From Streptomonospora nanhaiensis (lineage in GTDB: Bacteria > Actinomycetota > Actinomycetes > Streptosporangiales > Streptosporangiaceae): 64,000 bases of DNA. A model generated the notes under the pieces. The model was not told the origin of the DNA. It saw nothing but the letters and a program-made list of their open reading frames with translations, and made no database searches. Positions within the stretch are counted from its first letter, which is position 1, and each line of letters starts with the position of its first letter. The translations under genes were made by a program, and so were the position numbers. The stretch covers positions 3,844,001-3,908,000 of the forward strand of contig NZ_JACCFO010000001.1 of NCBI RefSeq assembly GCF_013410565.1, written 5' to 3'. Positions 43,292 to 51,800 of this stretch are shown one piece after another.

Positions 43292-44125
43292 ATGACCAGC
43301 CCCACTGTTCGACGCCGTCGCCTATCTGCGGAATTGCGCCGACGACGCGTCCAAGCAGGAATGACCCTCAGCGACGTCGCCGACGTACTTGAATGGTCCC
43401 CCGCCAAACTCGGACATATCGAGACGGGTATCCGCAAATGGCCTTCGGTTATGGAGGTCTCCGCGCTGCTCAAGCTCTACGGTGTCACGGGCGGCCAGCG
43501 CGAGGCCATCCTCACCATGGTCCGCGAGTCCCGGCTGCGCCCCTGGTGGACGGAGTACGAGGACGTCATCTCCTCGGCCTACGTCGGCAACGAGGCGGGC
43601 GCGGTGGCCATCGACACCTACGCCGGCATGGTCGTCCCCGACCTCCTCCAGGTGCCCGAGTACACCGCCGCGCTGGCGCGCTCCCAGGGCTACGACGAAA
43701 CCGGGGTGGAGCGCATGGTGGCCGCCTTCCTCAAGCGGCAGGAGGTGCTCGACCGCGACTCCCTGGAGCGCTACCACGCCGTCGTCGAGGAGGACGCGCT
43801 GCGCCGGGTCAGCGGCGACCCCGAACTGCTGCACGCCCAGCTGCGCCGGCTCATCGACCTCGGCCGCGGCCACGACCGCGTGGTGATCCGGCTGCTGCCC
43901 ACCTCGGCGGGGCTGCACGCCGGCAGCGCGGGGCCGTTCACCGTGCTGGAGTTCGACGAGGGCGAGGCGTCGCTGGCGTTCGTCGAGGCCACCCACGGCG
44001 GCGGCATCGTGGAGTCGGAGGACGCGGTGGCCGCCTGCCAGGAGGTCTGGCGGCGGCTGACCGCGGCGGCCAGCTCGCCCGAGGCCACGTTGACGACGCT
44101 GAAACGCCTTTCGCTGCTGACGTGA
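43292..44125 (+). CDS. XRE-family regulator with DUF5753
   Basis: A 277-residue regulator of the kind abundant in streptomycetes and relatives. The HTH is LRRRRVQAGMTLSDVADVLEWSPAKLGHIETG (about 15-46). The C-terminal DUF5753 has WWTEYEDVISSAYVGNEAGAVAIDTYAGMVVPDLLQVPEYTAAL, FLKRQEVLDRD and AGLHAGSAGPFTVLEF. ATG at 43292 is chosen because the homology begins soon after; GTG at 43274 is also possible. Usually such genes pair with a small DUF397 gene; none is seen here. Confidence 0.9.
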   Translation: MTSPTVRRRRLSAELRRRRVQAGMTLSDVADVLEWSPAKLGHIETGIRKWPSVMEVSALLKLYGVTGGQREAILTMVRESRLRPWWTEYEDVISSAYVGNEAGAVAIDTYAGMVVPDLLQVPEYTAALARSQGYDETGVERMVAAFLKRQEVLDRDSLERYHAVVEEDALRRVSGDPELLHAQLRRLIDLGRGHDRVVIRLLPTSAGLHAGSAGPFTVLEFDEGEASLAFVEATHGGGIVESEDAVAACQEVWRRLTAAASSPEATLTTLKRLSLLT

Positions 44126-44162
44126 GTCCCCCGCCGCGTCGGGCGGGAACCCGGCGGCCGGG

Positions 44163-44205
44163 TTGCTAGTCTGCTGGGGAGACAACCCCATAAAGTTCTC
44201 TAGTG
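44163..44205 (+). promoter_or_regulatory. Second copy of the two-part motif, before the DLW-39 gene
   Basis: TTGCTAG (44163-44169) and TTCTCTAGTG (44196-44205), start-to-start 33 bp against 23 bp in the first copy. It lies about 120 bp before the GTG. Confidence 0.45.
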
Positions 44206-44322
44206 ACGCCTTCCGCTCAGGAGACGGGTAGGGAGTCCGGCGCCCGCGCCGCCCTCTCGACCTCCAGGCCGCCGCGTCGCTGTCCGATACCCGTATCCGT
44301 GATCGAAGTAGGGGTGCACACC

Positions 44323-44442
44323 GTGAAGAAGATCATCGTGCTCGTGCTGGTGGCCCTCGGCGCGTTCGCCGTGTACCGCAAGATCCAGGCCGACCGCGCC
44401 GAGCTTGACCTCTGGACCGAGGCCACGGCCGGCGACAACTGA
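44323..44442 (+). CDS. DLW-39 family small membrane protein
   Basis: A 39-residue protein: one membrane helix (KKIIVLVLVALGAFAVYRKI), then IQADRAELDLWTEATA with the DLW motif that gives the family its name. GTG at 44323 follows AGGGG. In actinomycetes this gene lies between gyrA and ppi near the origin; here that order is kept but with foreign genes in between. Function unknown. Confidence 0.88.
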   Translation: MKKIIVLVLVALGAFAVYRKIQADRAELDLWTEATAGDN

Positions 44443-45106
44443 CCCGACCGGTCCCCCGTCGGCCTCGGCGCCCCGCCGCGCCGGCGGCCCGACGCGTTTT
44501 TCGTGTACCCGAAGCCGTGGGCGGGCGTCGTCCCCTGCGCCCCCACGCTTCCGGGCGCCACCGCAGGCGTGCCCGTGCCCCCGGCCCCGGCCGCCGCGCC
44601 CCGGCAGGGGCGGTGCGGTGCGATGCCCTGGTCCGTTCCGCCGCCCGCGACACCGGCGGCGGGAGGGTTCTCCTTCCGATGGCCGCCGGCCCGGTCGGCT
44701 CGGCGCGGCCGAGTCGGCGTGCTCATCGGTCCTCCACCGCCTCCGACCGCACGTGCCGTCCGCGGGCGGATTTCCGGCCCACTCGCGGCGCTTCGTTCCG
44801 GTCGGCCCGGCGCCCTTCTCCCAGCGCGCACACCCCCGCCGCGGCGCGGTCCCCGACCCGCGCGCGACCGCCTCTGTCCTCTGGTGGGAAGCCGGTGTGA
44901 AGAAGAGACTTTGGACTCGCCGGGACACCGGTGACCTATGGGACGATACTCCATGATCACCAGGCCGAATCCCCGGCGCCACAGGCGTTAGCGGGCCCGG
45001 CCTGCCCCCCGGAGACCGCGGCGCGGAGCACACCGGGGCCCGGCCGGGCACGCGGCTGGGGTACCCCTTGCGCCCGTGCGCCGCCCCCGTGTGTGCGAGG
45101 AGAGCC
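44443..45106. other. Gene-free region before the flavin monooxygenase
   Basis: About 660 bases of Pro/Arg/Gly-coding noise in all frames, with no believable gene and no clear repeat. The last 180 bases should contain the promoter of the monooxygenase gene (a GATACT hexamer at 44945-44950). Confidence 0.4.
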
Positions 45107-46414
45107 ATGCGCAAGATCCTGATCGTCGGTGCGGGCTACAGCGGCTTGACGCTGGCCCACATGCTGCTGGGCGCCGGCTACGACGTCACCGTGATGACCG
45201 GCCAGACCTCCACCGAGATCCGCCGGGGCCGCACGAAGCCGTTCGCCATGACCTGGCCCGCCACGCTGGCCATGGAGCGGGAGGCCGGGCTGTTCTTCCC
45301 CCAGTGGGAGGAGGCGCCCACGGCGCCGGGCATCCACTTCTCGCTGCGGGCTCCGGGCATGCCCCCCATGGAGTTCGGCGGCGCCAACGCGGCCGGGACC
45401 GCCCTGGCGGTGGAGAGCCGGCTGAAGATGGCCGACTGGCTGGAGTTCTTCGAGGACCGCGGCGGCAAGGTCGTCGTGCAGGGGTGCACGCTGTCCGACC
45501 TCGAATTCTTCACGCGCGGCATGTTCGACCTGACGGTCATCGCCGTCGGCGCGGGCGAGCTGGGCGCGCTCTTCGACCGCGACCCCTCGCGGACCGGCGG
45601 CGCCTTCGCCGGCCGCATCACCCAGGCCAGCATGTTCGACGTGGAGCCCTCGGAGAACCCCGAGGCGCGCCAGCGCGGCCTGGAGGTCGTGTCCGTGCCG
45701 GGCGCCGGCAACATCTTCGTCGTCCCCCAGCTCACCGCCTACGGCCCGGCTACCACGATCTTCGTCAAGGGCGAGGTCGGCCCGAACGGCGCCGACGCCC
45801 TGGCCTGGCAGGAGCGGCTGGGCCGGCCCAGCGACACCCCCGACCAGATCGCGCAGCTGCGGCTGTCGTGGCTGCTGGAGCAGCTGTGGGAGTACGCGCC
45901 CGACGTGGCCCGGCGCTGCCACAGCGCCCAGCTCGTCGACCGCGGGTCGGTGATCATGGAGGAGATCCGGCCGCAGGTGCGCCGTCCGGTCGCCACCCTG
46001 GCGGGCGGCGGCATGGTGCTGGGCATGGCCGACGCGGTGATCAGCGTGGACCCGGTCTCGGGCCAGCAGCACGCCAACGCGGCCGCGTGCGCGCGCACCT
46101 ACTTCGACGCGATCCGCGCCCACGGCGACCAGCCGTTCACCGCCGAGTGGGGCGAGGAGGCGTTCGACCGCTTCTGGCGCAAGACCGGGCAGTACGCCGC
46201 GTGGTTCACCGAGCTGCTGGTGGCCAACTTCTGGGACGAGTCCAAGCGGCCGGACTACTTCCCCGAGCTGCTGGAGGCCGTGTTCACGCTGCCGGAGATC
46301 CAGGACGCCTGGGTGACGGGCGTGTGCGACCCCACCCAGCTGGCGTGGATGCTCGACGCCGACACCTGCCGGACGCGCATCGCCGAGGCGCGCCGCAACG
46401 CCGGGTTGGCCTGA
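45107..46414 (+). CDS. StyA-type FAD monooxygenase
   Basis: A 435-residue flavoprotein. KILIVGAGYSGLTLAHMLLGAGYDVTVMTGQ (3-33) is the FAD dinucleotide loop. TSTEIRRGRTKPFAMTWPATLAME and the C-terminal half (LGMADAVISVDPVSGQQHANAAACARTYFDAI) are those of the styrene/indole monooxygenase (StyA) group, which epoxidises vinyl or indole substrates with reduced FAD. StyA enzymes need a separate reductase (StyB), and none is encoded nearby. ATG at 45107 follows GAGGAGA. The related methyltransferase, TetR and P450 genes downstream may belong to the same small-molecule pathway. Confidence 0.85.
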   Translation: MRKILIVGAGYSGLTLAHMLLGAGYDVTVMTGQTSTEIRRGRTKPFAMTWPATLAMEREAGLFFPQWEEAPTAPGIHFSLRAPGMPPMEFGGANAAGTALAVESRLKMADWLEFFEDRGGKVVVQGCTLSDLEFFTRGMFDLTVIAVGAGELGALFDRDPSRTGGAFAGRITQASMFDVEPSENPEARQRGLEVVSVPGAGNIFVVPQLTAYGPATTIFVKGEVGPNGADALAWQERLGRPSDTPDQIAQLRLSWLLEQLWEYAPDVARRCHSAQLVDRGSVIMEEIRPQVRRPVATLAGGGMVLGMADAVISVDPVSGQQHANAAACARTYFDAIRAHGDQPFTAEWGEEAFDRFWRKTGQYAAWFTELLVANFWDESKRPDYFPELLEAVFTLPEIQDAWVTGVCDPTQLAWMLDADTCRTRIAEARRNAGLA

Positions 46415-46442
46415 GCCGCGGCCGCGCGGAGCGGTGCGGTGC

Positions 46443-46470
46443 GGGGCGGCCCGGGGTACCCGGCCGCCCC
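46443..46470. terminator. Bidirectional terminator
   Basis: GGGGCGGCC / GGCCGCCCC, 9 bp, with the loop CGGGGTACCC that can pair further, between two convergent stop codons 63 bp apart. Confidence 0.65.
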
Positions 46471-46477
46471 GTGAGCC

Positions 46478-47170
46478 TCAGACCGACTTGGCCGCCTGCC
46501 ACAGCACCAGGCTGCCCTCGACCCACACCCGCACGCCGGTGAAGCGCTTGTTCAGCTCCGCCTCCAGGTCGGCGGGGGTGTCGGCGCGGTTGGAGAACCA
46601 CTTCAGCCGGTTGTAGAGGGCCATCATAGGCGCGGCGAAGGGCCGCCGCAGCAGGCCCGGCTGGCCGGGCATCAGCGTGCAGCCGTAGAACGTGCCGCCC
46701 GGCGCCAGGACCGCGGCCGCCGAGTCCAGCAGCGCGGTCTTGGCGGCGATGCCCCGCCGGTGGGGGTCGGGCAGGCAGTGGATCACGTTCATGCAGCCGA
46801 TCGAGGCGAACGGCGCGCCCATGTCTCCCCAGTCGGCGAGCGCGTCGGCGCGGGTGGTCAGCGGACGGTGCCGCGCCATGCGTTCGGCGGTCTCCTGCAG
46901 CGGTCCGGGGTTGGCGTCGAGCAGGTGCAGGCGGTCGAAGTGGGGGCGGTTGGCCCGCTGGAGGAGCAGCCCCGTGCCGACGCCGACCTCCAGGTGGTCG
47001 GCGCTGAGGTGCCGGCCGTAGAACCCGAGGATCCGTTCGAGTGTGGGACCCCAGGCCCACGGCTTGAAGCTGAACCCCCACACGAGCTTGTCGTAGGCGG
47101 TGGCAAGGGGTGCGCGCTCGTAGATCGCGGAGGTGGGGCGGTCGGGTTCGGTGTCGGGGGACGGGGCCAC
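46478..47170 (-). CDS. Class I SAM-dependent methyltransferase
   Basis: A Rossmann methyltransferase of about 230 residues. LEVGVGTGLLLQRA is the SAM loop, DRLHLLDANPGPLQ the ribose-binding Asp, MGAPFASIGCMNVIHCLPD the post-II strand, and LAPGGTFYGCTLMPGQPG motif III. The block YDKLVWGFSFKPWAWGPTLERILGF before the domain is shared with UbiE-like small-molecule methyltransferases. GTG at 47170 is preferred (GGGAG at 6 nt spacing); ATG at 47242 in frame is possible, but the extra codons use fewer G/C third bases. Substrate unknown; convergent with the StyA-like gene. Confidence 0.85.
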   Translation of the reverse strand: MAPSPDTEPDRPTSAIYERAPLATAYDKLVWGFSFKPWAWGPTLERILGFYGRHLSADHLEVGVGTGLLLQRANRPHFDRLHLLDANPGPLQETAERMARHRPLTTRADALADWGDMGAPFASIGCMNVIHCLPDPHRRGIAAKTALLDSAAAVLAPGGTFYGCTLMPGQPGLLRRPFAAPMMALYNRLKWFSNRADTPADLEAELNKRFTGVRVWVEGSLVLWQAAKSV

Positions 47171-47396
47171 GGGCAGCTCCCACAGGGCAGGGGATGGACA
47201 GGAGGCCGCGGCCCGGGGCTGACCGGACCGCGCTATCCGCATGTATCTCCCAAAGTGGGCATGGCGGACATGGGAATTGTGTACCCGCCTGGGGCGGCGC
47301 GCTACCGGCGTTGGTCCCGTGGATCGCGCCACTTTTCGGTGCGTGTGGGGCGTGCGGGGCGGGCGGTGCCCGCGCCGGAGGGTGCCGGAGCGCCGG

Positions 47397-48083
47397 TCAG
47401 CCGGCGGGCGCGGCGGTCGTGTGCTCCAGTCCGCAGGCCGCCACCAGGGTGTCGACCAGGGCCGCGGCGGTGGCCGCCTCCTCGGCGGGGGTGTGTTCGG
47501 GCGAGGAGAGCAGCCGGGAGAGGACGAACCCCGCGCCGGTCAGCCAGGCGCCGACCCGCGCCTCCAGGTTGGCGGGTGCGGGGGTGCCGCGCTCGGTGTG
47601 GGCCTCGCGCACCCTGGCGGACATCACCTCGGCCCACGAGCGCAGGACCGCGGACCACTCGCGCTCCAGGGCCGCCCCCTGCGGGCCGAGCTGGTCGAGG
47701 TGCAGGGTGGCCCGCCACACCGGGGCGCGCCCGCGCCAGGTGTCGAGCACGCCCATGGCGGACCGGCGCAGGTAGTCCTCGGCGGGCTCGCCGGGCGCGG
47801 GCCGGATGACCTCGCGCATCTCCTCCCGGCGCGCGGCGATCAGCGCGCGCAGCAGTCCGCAGACGCCGTCGGGGAAGTGGCTGTAGAACGTCTTGCGCGA
47901 GCGCAGGCCGGCCCGGTCGGTCACGGCCGTGACGGTCAGGCGCGCCACCGGCGCCTCGCCCAGGAGTTCCTCGGCCGCGGCGACCAGCCGGGCGCGGGTC
48001 CGCTCCAGGCGGCGGTGGACGTGGGGGGCGCGCTCCGGCTGCGCAGGTGAGGCCGAGTCCGCGCCGACCGGAGGACGAGGCAT
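47397..48083 (-). CDS. TetR-family regulator
   Basis: A 228-residue regulator. The HTH is AAEELLGEAPVARLTVTAVTDRAGLRSRKTFYSHFPDGVCGLL (about 36-78), where TFYSHFPD is the recognition helix end. ATG at 48083. It is divergent from the P450 gene with 120 bp between, so it probably controls the P450. The C-terminal part is an Ala-rich helical ligand domain. Confidence 0.88.
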   Translation of the reverse strand: MPRPPVGADSASPAQPERAPHVHRRLERTRARLVAAAEELLGEAPVARLTVTAVTDRAGLRSRKTFYSHFPDGVCGLLRALIAARREEMREVIRPAPGEPAEDYLRRSAMGVLDTWRGRAPVWRATLHLDQLGPQGAALEREWSAVLRSWAEVMSARVREAHTERGTPAPANLEARVGAWLTGAGFVLSRLLSSPEHTPAEEAATAAALVDTLVAACGLEHTTAAPAG

Positions 48084-48114
48084 GACCCTCAGCCTACTTC
48101 AAATACACACACTG

Positions 48115-48144
48115 TTGCTTTTACCAAGGTCACGTGTGCACAAT
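48115..48144 (+). promoter_or_regulatory. P450 gene promoter candidate
   Basis: TTGCTT (48115-48120), 18 bp, CACAAT (48139-48144) in the divergent, AT-richer space between the TetR and P450 genes. Confidence 0.4.
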
Positions 48145-48203
48145 CAGGCCCGTACGGATGCATGATCCCGCAAATCCGCTCATCTATCGAGGGGACGCCG
48201 CGC

Positions 48204-49448
48204 GTGACCCATACTTCCCTGCAACCCGCACAAGCCATGCTGGGCCTGCTCGACCCGGAGAACGACGACCCCTACCCCCTGTACGCGGCGCTGCGCGAGA
48301 GCGGCGACGGCGTGCAGTGGTGCGAGCCGATGCAGGCGTGGTTCGCCACCCGCCACGAGCACATCCTGGAGATGTGCCGCAACCCGCGGGTGTACTCGTC
48401 GGAGCACTTCTGGGCGGGGCCGGTCAGTGAGCACAACCCCGCCGACCCCCGCCAGGTGGCCAGCATCGACGTGGCCTCGCGCCAGTTCATGGTCACCGAC
48501 CCGCCGGACCACACCCGGCTGCGCCGGATCCTGTCCCCGCACTTCAACAACACCGCCCTCAACGGCCGCTGGCGCGACCTGGTCGAGCGCGTGGTCGCCG
48601 ACCGGCTCGACCGGCTGCGGCCCGGGCAGACCATCGACTTCATGGACGAGGTCGCCAACCTCGTGCCCGTGGCCGTCATCGCCGGCGTGCTCGGGGCGCC
48701 CTTCGAGACCGACGAGGACCTCGCGCAGTGGCGGTCCTGGTCGCGCGACATGGGCGCCACCCTCGACATCAGCATCCACGGCGAGGCCCAGGAGAAGGCG
48801 GTGCTGGGCCAGGGCGAGCTGATCGACGCCCTCGCCGAGATCCTGCACCTGCGCCGCGACGACCCGCGCGACGACCTCATCTCGGCCGTGGCGCACCTGG
48901 CAGACGACGACGGCGAGCCGGTCGACGAGCGCGACGTGCTGGCCCAGCTGATGCTGCTGTTCGCGGCCGGCAACGACACCACCATCGGCCTGCTGGGCAA
49001 CGGCGTGGAGCTGCTGCTCAAGCACCCCGAGACCACGGCGCGGGTGGTCGCCGAGGGCGCCGTCGACGCCGCGGTCGAGGAGATCCTGCGCTTCGAGCCG
49101 CCGGTGCACTTCGACCTGCGGCTGACCACGGAGCCGGTCGTCCTGGGCGAGACGGAGATCGACGCCGGCCAGCAGGTGTTCCAGATCCTCCCGGCCGCCA
49201 ACCGCGACCCGCGGGTCTTCGCCGACCCCGACACCTACGACCCGTGGCGCCCCAACGCGCGCTCGCACCTGAGCTTCCTGCACGGCCCGCACCACTGCAT
49301 CGGCTCGGGCCTGGCCCGCCTGGAGGGCCGGATCATGTTCACGCGCCTGCTGGAGCGGTTCCCCGGCATCCGCCTGGCCGGCGACCCGGTGCGCTTCACC
49401 CGCAACAAGGCCACCCGCGGCCTGGCCCTGCTCCCCGTCACCCTCTAG
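48204..49448 (+). CDS. Cytochrome P450
   Basis: A 414-residue bacterial P450. The I-helix reads LMLLFAAGNDTTIGLLGNG, the K-helix EEILRFEPPVHFDLR (ExxR), and the heme loop LSFLHGPHHCIGSGLARLEGR with the ligand Cys; the usual first Gly of FGxGxHxC is Leu here. It has no redox partner gene nearby. GTG at 48204 follows GAGGGGA; ATG at 48162 is an in-frame alternative. The divergent TetR gene suggests substrate-induced expression. Substrate unknown. Confidence 0.93.
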   Translation: MTHTSLQPAQAMLGLLDPENDDPYPLYAALRESGDGVQWCEPMQAWFATRHEHILEMCRNPRVYSSEHFWAGPVSEHNPADPRQVASIDVASRQFMVTDPPDHTRLRRILSPHFNNTALNGRWRDLVERVVADRLDRLRPGQTIDFMDEVANLVPVAVIAGVLGAPFETDEDLAQWRSWSRDMGATLDISIHGEAQEKAVLGQGELIDALAEILHLRRDDPRDDLISAVAHLADDDGEPVDERDVLAQLMLLFAAGNDTTIGLLGNGVELLLKHPETTARVVAEGAVDAAVEEILRFEPPVHFDLRLTTEPVVLGETEIDAGQQVFQILPAANRDPRVFADPDTYDPWRPNARSHLSFLHGPHHCIGSGLARLEGRIMFTRLLERFPGIRLAGDPVRFTRNKATRGLALLPVTL

Positions 49449-49569
49449 CGCCGCGTCCCCGGCCCACCATGCCCGGCCCCGCCAACCCCATGGTGAGCCC
49501 CGCCGCCGCCCCCGAAAACCCGGCAACCGGCACCGCCCGCCTAGCGGTATGCTCGTCTCTGATCCAATC

Positions 49570-49645
49570 GGGGCCATAGCTCAGCTGGCAGAGCGCCGGT
49601 TTTGCATACCGGAGGTCAGGGGTTCGACTCCCCTTGGCTCCACCA
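49570..49645 (+). tRNA. tRNA-Ala (anticodon TGC)
   Basis: 76 nt with encoded CCA. The acceptor stem GGGGCCA pairs with TGGCTCC (one G-T pair); the anticodon arm is CCGGTTTTGCATACCGG; the T arm is AGGGGTTCGACTCCCCT. In actinomycetes this tRNA lies close to gyrA and the origin, in keeping with its neighbours. Confidence 0.97.
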
Positions 49646-49734
49646 GGGTTCTCGCAGGCAGAACGCACCGCATCGGCCGCCCGGGTCCACGACCGGGGCG
49701 GCCGACGCGCGTTCGACGCCCACGCGTGGGCGGG

Positions 49735-50775
49735 TCAGGCCGCGCGGGAGCGGCGGCGCCGGCGCGGGTCCGTCACGGACGGGGGGACGTAGAACGTCGC
49801 GTCGCGGGTGACGTCGGTGCCCGGGGGGACGATCTCGTCGATGCGGTCGAGGATCTCGTCGGACAGGCGCAGGCCCGACGCCGACAGCAGGCCCTCCAAC
49901 TGCTCGGGGGTGCGCGGGCCGATGATCACCGACGTCACGTCCAGGTGGCTCAGCACGAAGGCGATCGCCAGCTGGGGCAGGGTCAGGCCCGCGTCGGCCG
50001 CGACCTTGTGGAGTTCGGTGACCGCGGCCAGCTTGGCGGCGTTGCCCGGCAGGGACAAGTCATACATCGGCGACAGCTGGCCGCTGCGGTGGGCCGTGGC
50101 CGGGTCGGCGCCGTCCGGGCCGCCGTACCTGCCCGACAGCCAGCCCGCGCTCAGCGGGCTCCAGGTCAGCACGCCCATGCCGTGGCGGCGCGCCGTCGGC
50201 AGGACGCCGGCCTCGATCCCGCGCGCCAGGATGGAGTAGGGCGGCTGCTCGCTGCGCGGCTTGAGCAGCCCGCGCCGCTCGGCCGTCCAGTGGGCCTCCA
50301 CCAGCTCCTCGGCGGGGAACGCCGAGGTGCCGAACGCGCGGATCTTGCCGGCGCGCACCAGGTCCGTCAGCGCCGCCAGGGTCTCCTCGATGTCGGTCGC
50401 GGGGTCGGGCCGGTGGATCTGGTAGAGGTCGATCCAGTCGGTGTCCAGCCGCCGAAGGCTGTCCTCGACCGCCCGCATGATCCAGCGGCGGGAGTTGCCC
50501 CGGTGGTTGGCGTCGGGCCCCATCGGGTTGTGGAACTTGGTGGCCAGCACGACGTCGTCGCGGCGGCCCTTGAGGGCCTTGCCGACGATGACCTCCGACT
50601 CTCCGTCGGAGTACATGTCGGCGGTGTCGATGAAGTTCACCCCGGCGTCCAGCGCCCGGTGCACCATGGCGACCGACGCGTCGTGGTCGGGGTTGCCCCA
50701 GGCGCCGAGCATCATCGCGCCCAGCGCGAACTCGCTGACGGAGATACCGGTGGCTCCGAGGATGCGGCGTTCCAT
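49735..50775 (-). CDS. Aldo/keto reductase
   Basis: A 346-residue (beta/alpha)8 NADPH reductase. VNFIDTADMYSDGESEVIVGKALKGRRDDVVLATKF holds the catalytic Asp, Tyr and Lys, and DLYQIHRPDP the His; VIIGPRTPEQLEGLL binds the cofactor. It most resembles the AKR11/12-like YajO/Tas group. The divergent XRE-type gene across a palindrome may regulate it. Substrate: some aldehyde or ketone, not readable. Confidence 0.92.
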   Translation of the reverse strand: MERRILGATGISVSEFALGAMMLGAWGNPDHDASVAMVHRALDAGVNFIDTADMYSDGESEVIVGKALKGRRDDVVLATKFHNPMGPDANHRGNSRRWIMRAVEDSLRRLDTDWIDLYQIHRPDPATDIEETLAALTDLVRAGKIRAFGTSAFPAEELVEAHWTAERRGLLKPRSEQPPYSILARGIEAGVLPTARRHGMGVLTWSPLSAGWLSGRYGGPDGADPATAHRSGQLSPMYDLSLPGNAAKLAAVTELHKVAADAGLTLPQLAIAFVLSHLDVTSVIIGPRTPEQLEGLLSASGLRLSDEILDRIDEIVPPGTDVTRDATFYVPPSVTDPRRRRRSRAA

Positions 50776-50871
50776 GTGAAACCTCGCTCAGGTGAGTGGC
50801 GGCCCGGACGCGGCCCGTCCGGGAACGGTCACCACCCTGCTCCGGGCGCGGCGGCCGGACCAGGCCCGGTG

Positions 50872-50906
50872 CAGCCTGGGTCTGCCGGTACCAGGCTGGC
50901 TAGGCT
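50872..50906 (+). promoter_or_regulatory. Operator and leaderless promoter of the XRE-type gene
   Basis: CAGCCTGG (50872-50879) and CCAGGCTG (50891-50898) form a perfect 8-bp dyad with an 11-bp gap. TAGGCT (50901-50906), a likely -10, ends 7 nt before the ATG, so the message would be leaderless. Position suggests autoregulation and control of the divergent aldo/keto reductase gene. Confidence 0.5.
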
Positions 50907-50913
50907 GGTGGCC

Positions 50914-51786
50914 ATGGTGCACAGGGACGACGAACTCGGCCGCTTCCTCATCAGGGCCCGCCGCGCGGCGCTCACCCCCGAGCGGGTCGGCCTGCCCGCC
51001 GGGGTGAACCGGCGCCGCGTCGCGGGGCTGCGCCGCGAGGAGGTCGCCCTGCTCGCGGGGGTCAGCGTCGACTACTACACCCGCATCGAGCAGGGCCGCG
51101 GCCGCGCGGTCTCGCCCGAGGTGCTGCACGCCCTGGCCGACGCCCTGCGCCTCAACCGGGACGAGCGGGCCTACCTCGACAACCTCGCCGCACACCTGGC
51201 CCGGCCGCGGACCGACCCCGGATGCGCCCCGCCCGACGCCCCGCGCGCGGCCGTGCGGCCCGAACTCCACGCGCTGCTGAACGCCATGACCGGCGTGACC
51301 GCCTACATCCTGGGCCCCGGCCTGGACCTGCTCGCGTGGAACCGGATGGGCGCGCTGCTGTGGCCCGGTATCGAGGACCTCCCCGAGGCCCACCTCAACA
51401 TCGCCCACCTGGTCTTCCTCGACCCCGGCAGCGCCGCGCTGCACGCCGACGCGTCGGCTCTGCGCCGCGACGTCACGGCCCGGCTGCGCGCCGACACCGG
51501 CCGCGACCCCGACGACCCGCGGCTGTGCGCGGTGGTGCAGCGCCTGCGCCGCGCCAGCCCGGAGTTCCGCGAACTGTGGGAGACCCACCTGGTCGAGGAG
51601 AACCCGCACGGCACGCACACCCTGCACCACCCCGAGGCCGGCGCCCTCACCCTGCACTTCGAGAAGCTGCCGCTGCCCGCCGACCCCGGCCAGGTGCTGC
51701 TGACCTACTCGGCCGCGCCCGGCAGCGCCGACGAGCGGGCGCTGCGCGCCCTGGCCGAACGGCACCCCCACCTCACCGCCGGCTGA
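50914..51786 (+). CDS. XRE-family regulator of the MmyB type
   Basis: A 290-residue regulator. LRREEVALLAGVSVDYYTRIEQGRGRAVSPEVLHALADALRLNRDERAYLDNLA (about 43-96) is the HTH, and the remainder (VTAYILGPGLDLLAWNRMGALLWPG, LWETHLVEENPHGTHTLHHPEAGALTLHFE) is the PAS-like MmyB ligand domain that may bind fatty acids or small hydrophobics. It is usually divergent from a reductase, as here with the aldo/keto reductase. The gene lacks a ribosome site, fitting the leaderless promoter. Confidence 0.92.
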   Translation: MVHRDDELGRFLIRARRAALTPERVGLPAGVNRRRVAGLRREEVALLAGVSVDYYTRIEQGRGRAVSPEVLHALADALRLNRDERAYLDNLAAHLARPRTDPGCAPPDAPRAAVRPELHALLNAMTGVTAYILGPGLDLLAWNRMGALLWPGIEDLPEAHLNIAHLVFLDPGSAALHADASALRRDVTARLRADTGRDPDDPRLCAVVQRLRRASPEFRELWETHLVEENPHGTHTLHHPEAGALTLHFEKLPLPADPGQVLLTYSAAPGSADERALRALAERHPHLTAG

Positions 51787-51800
51787 GGGGCCGGCGCGCC

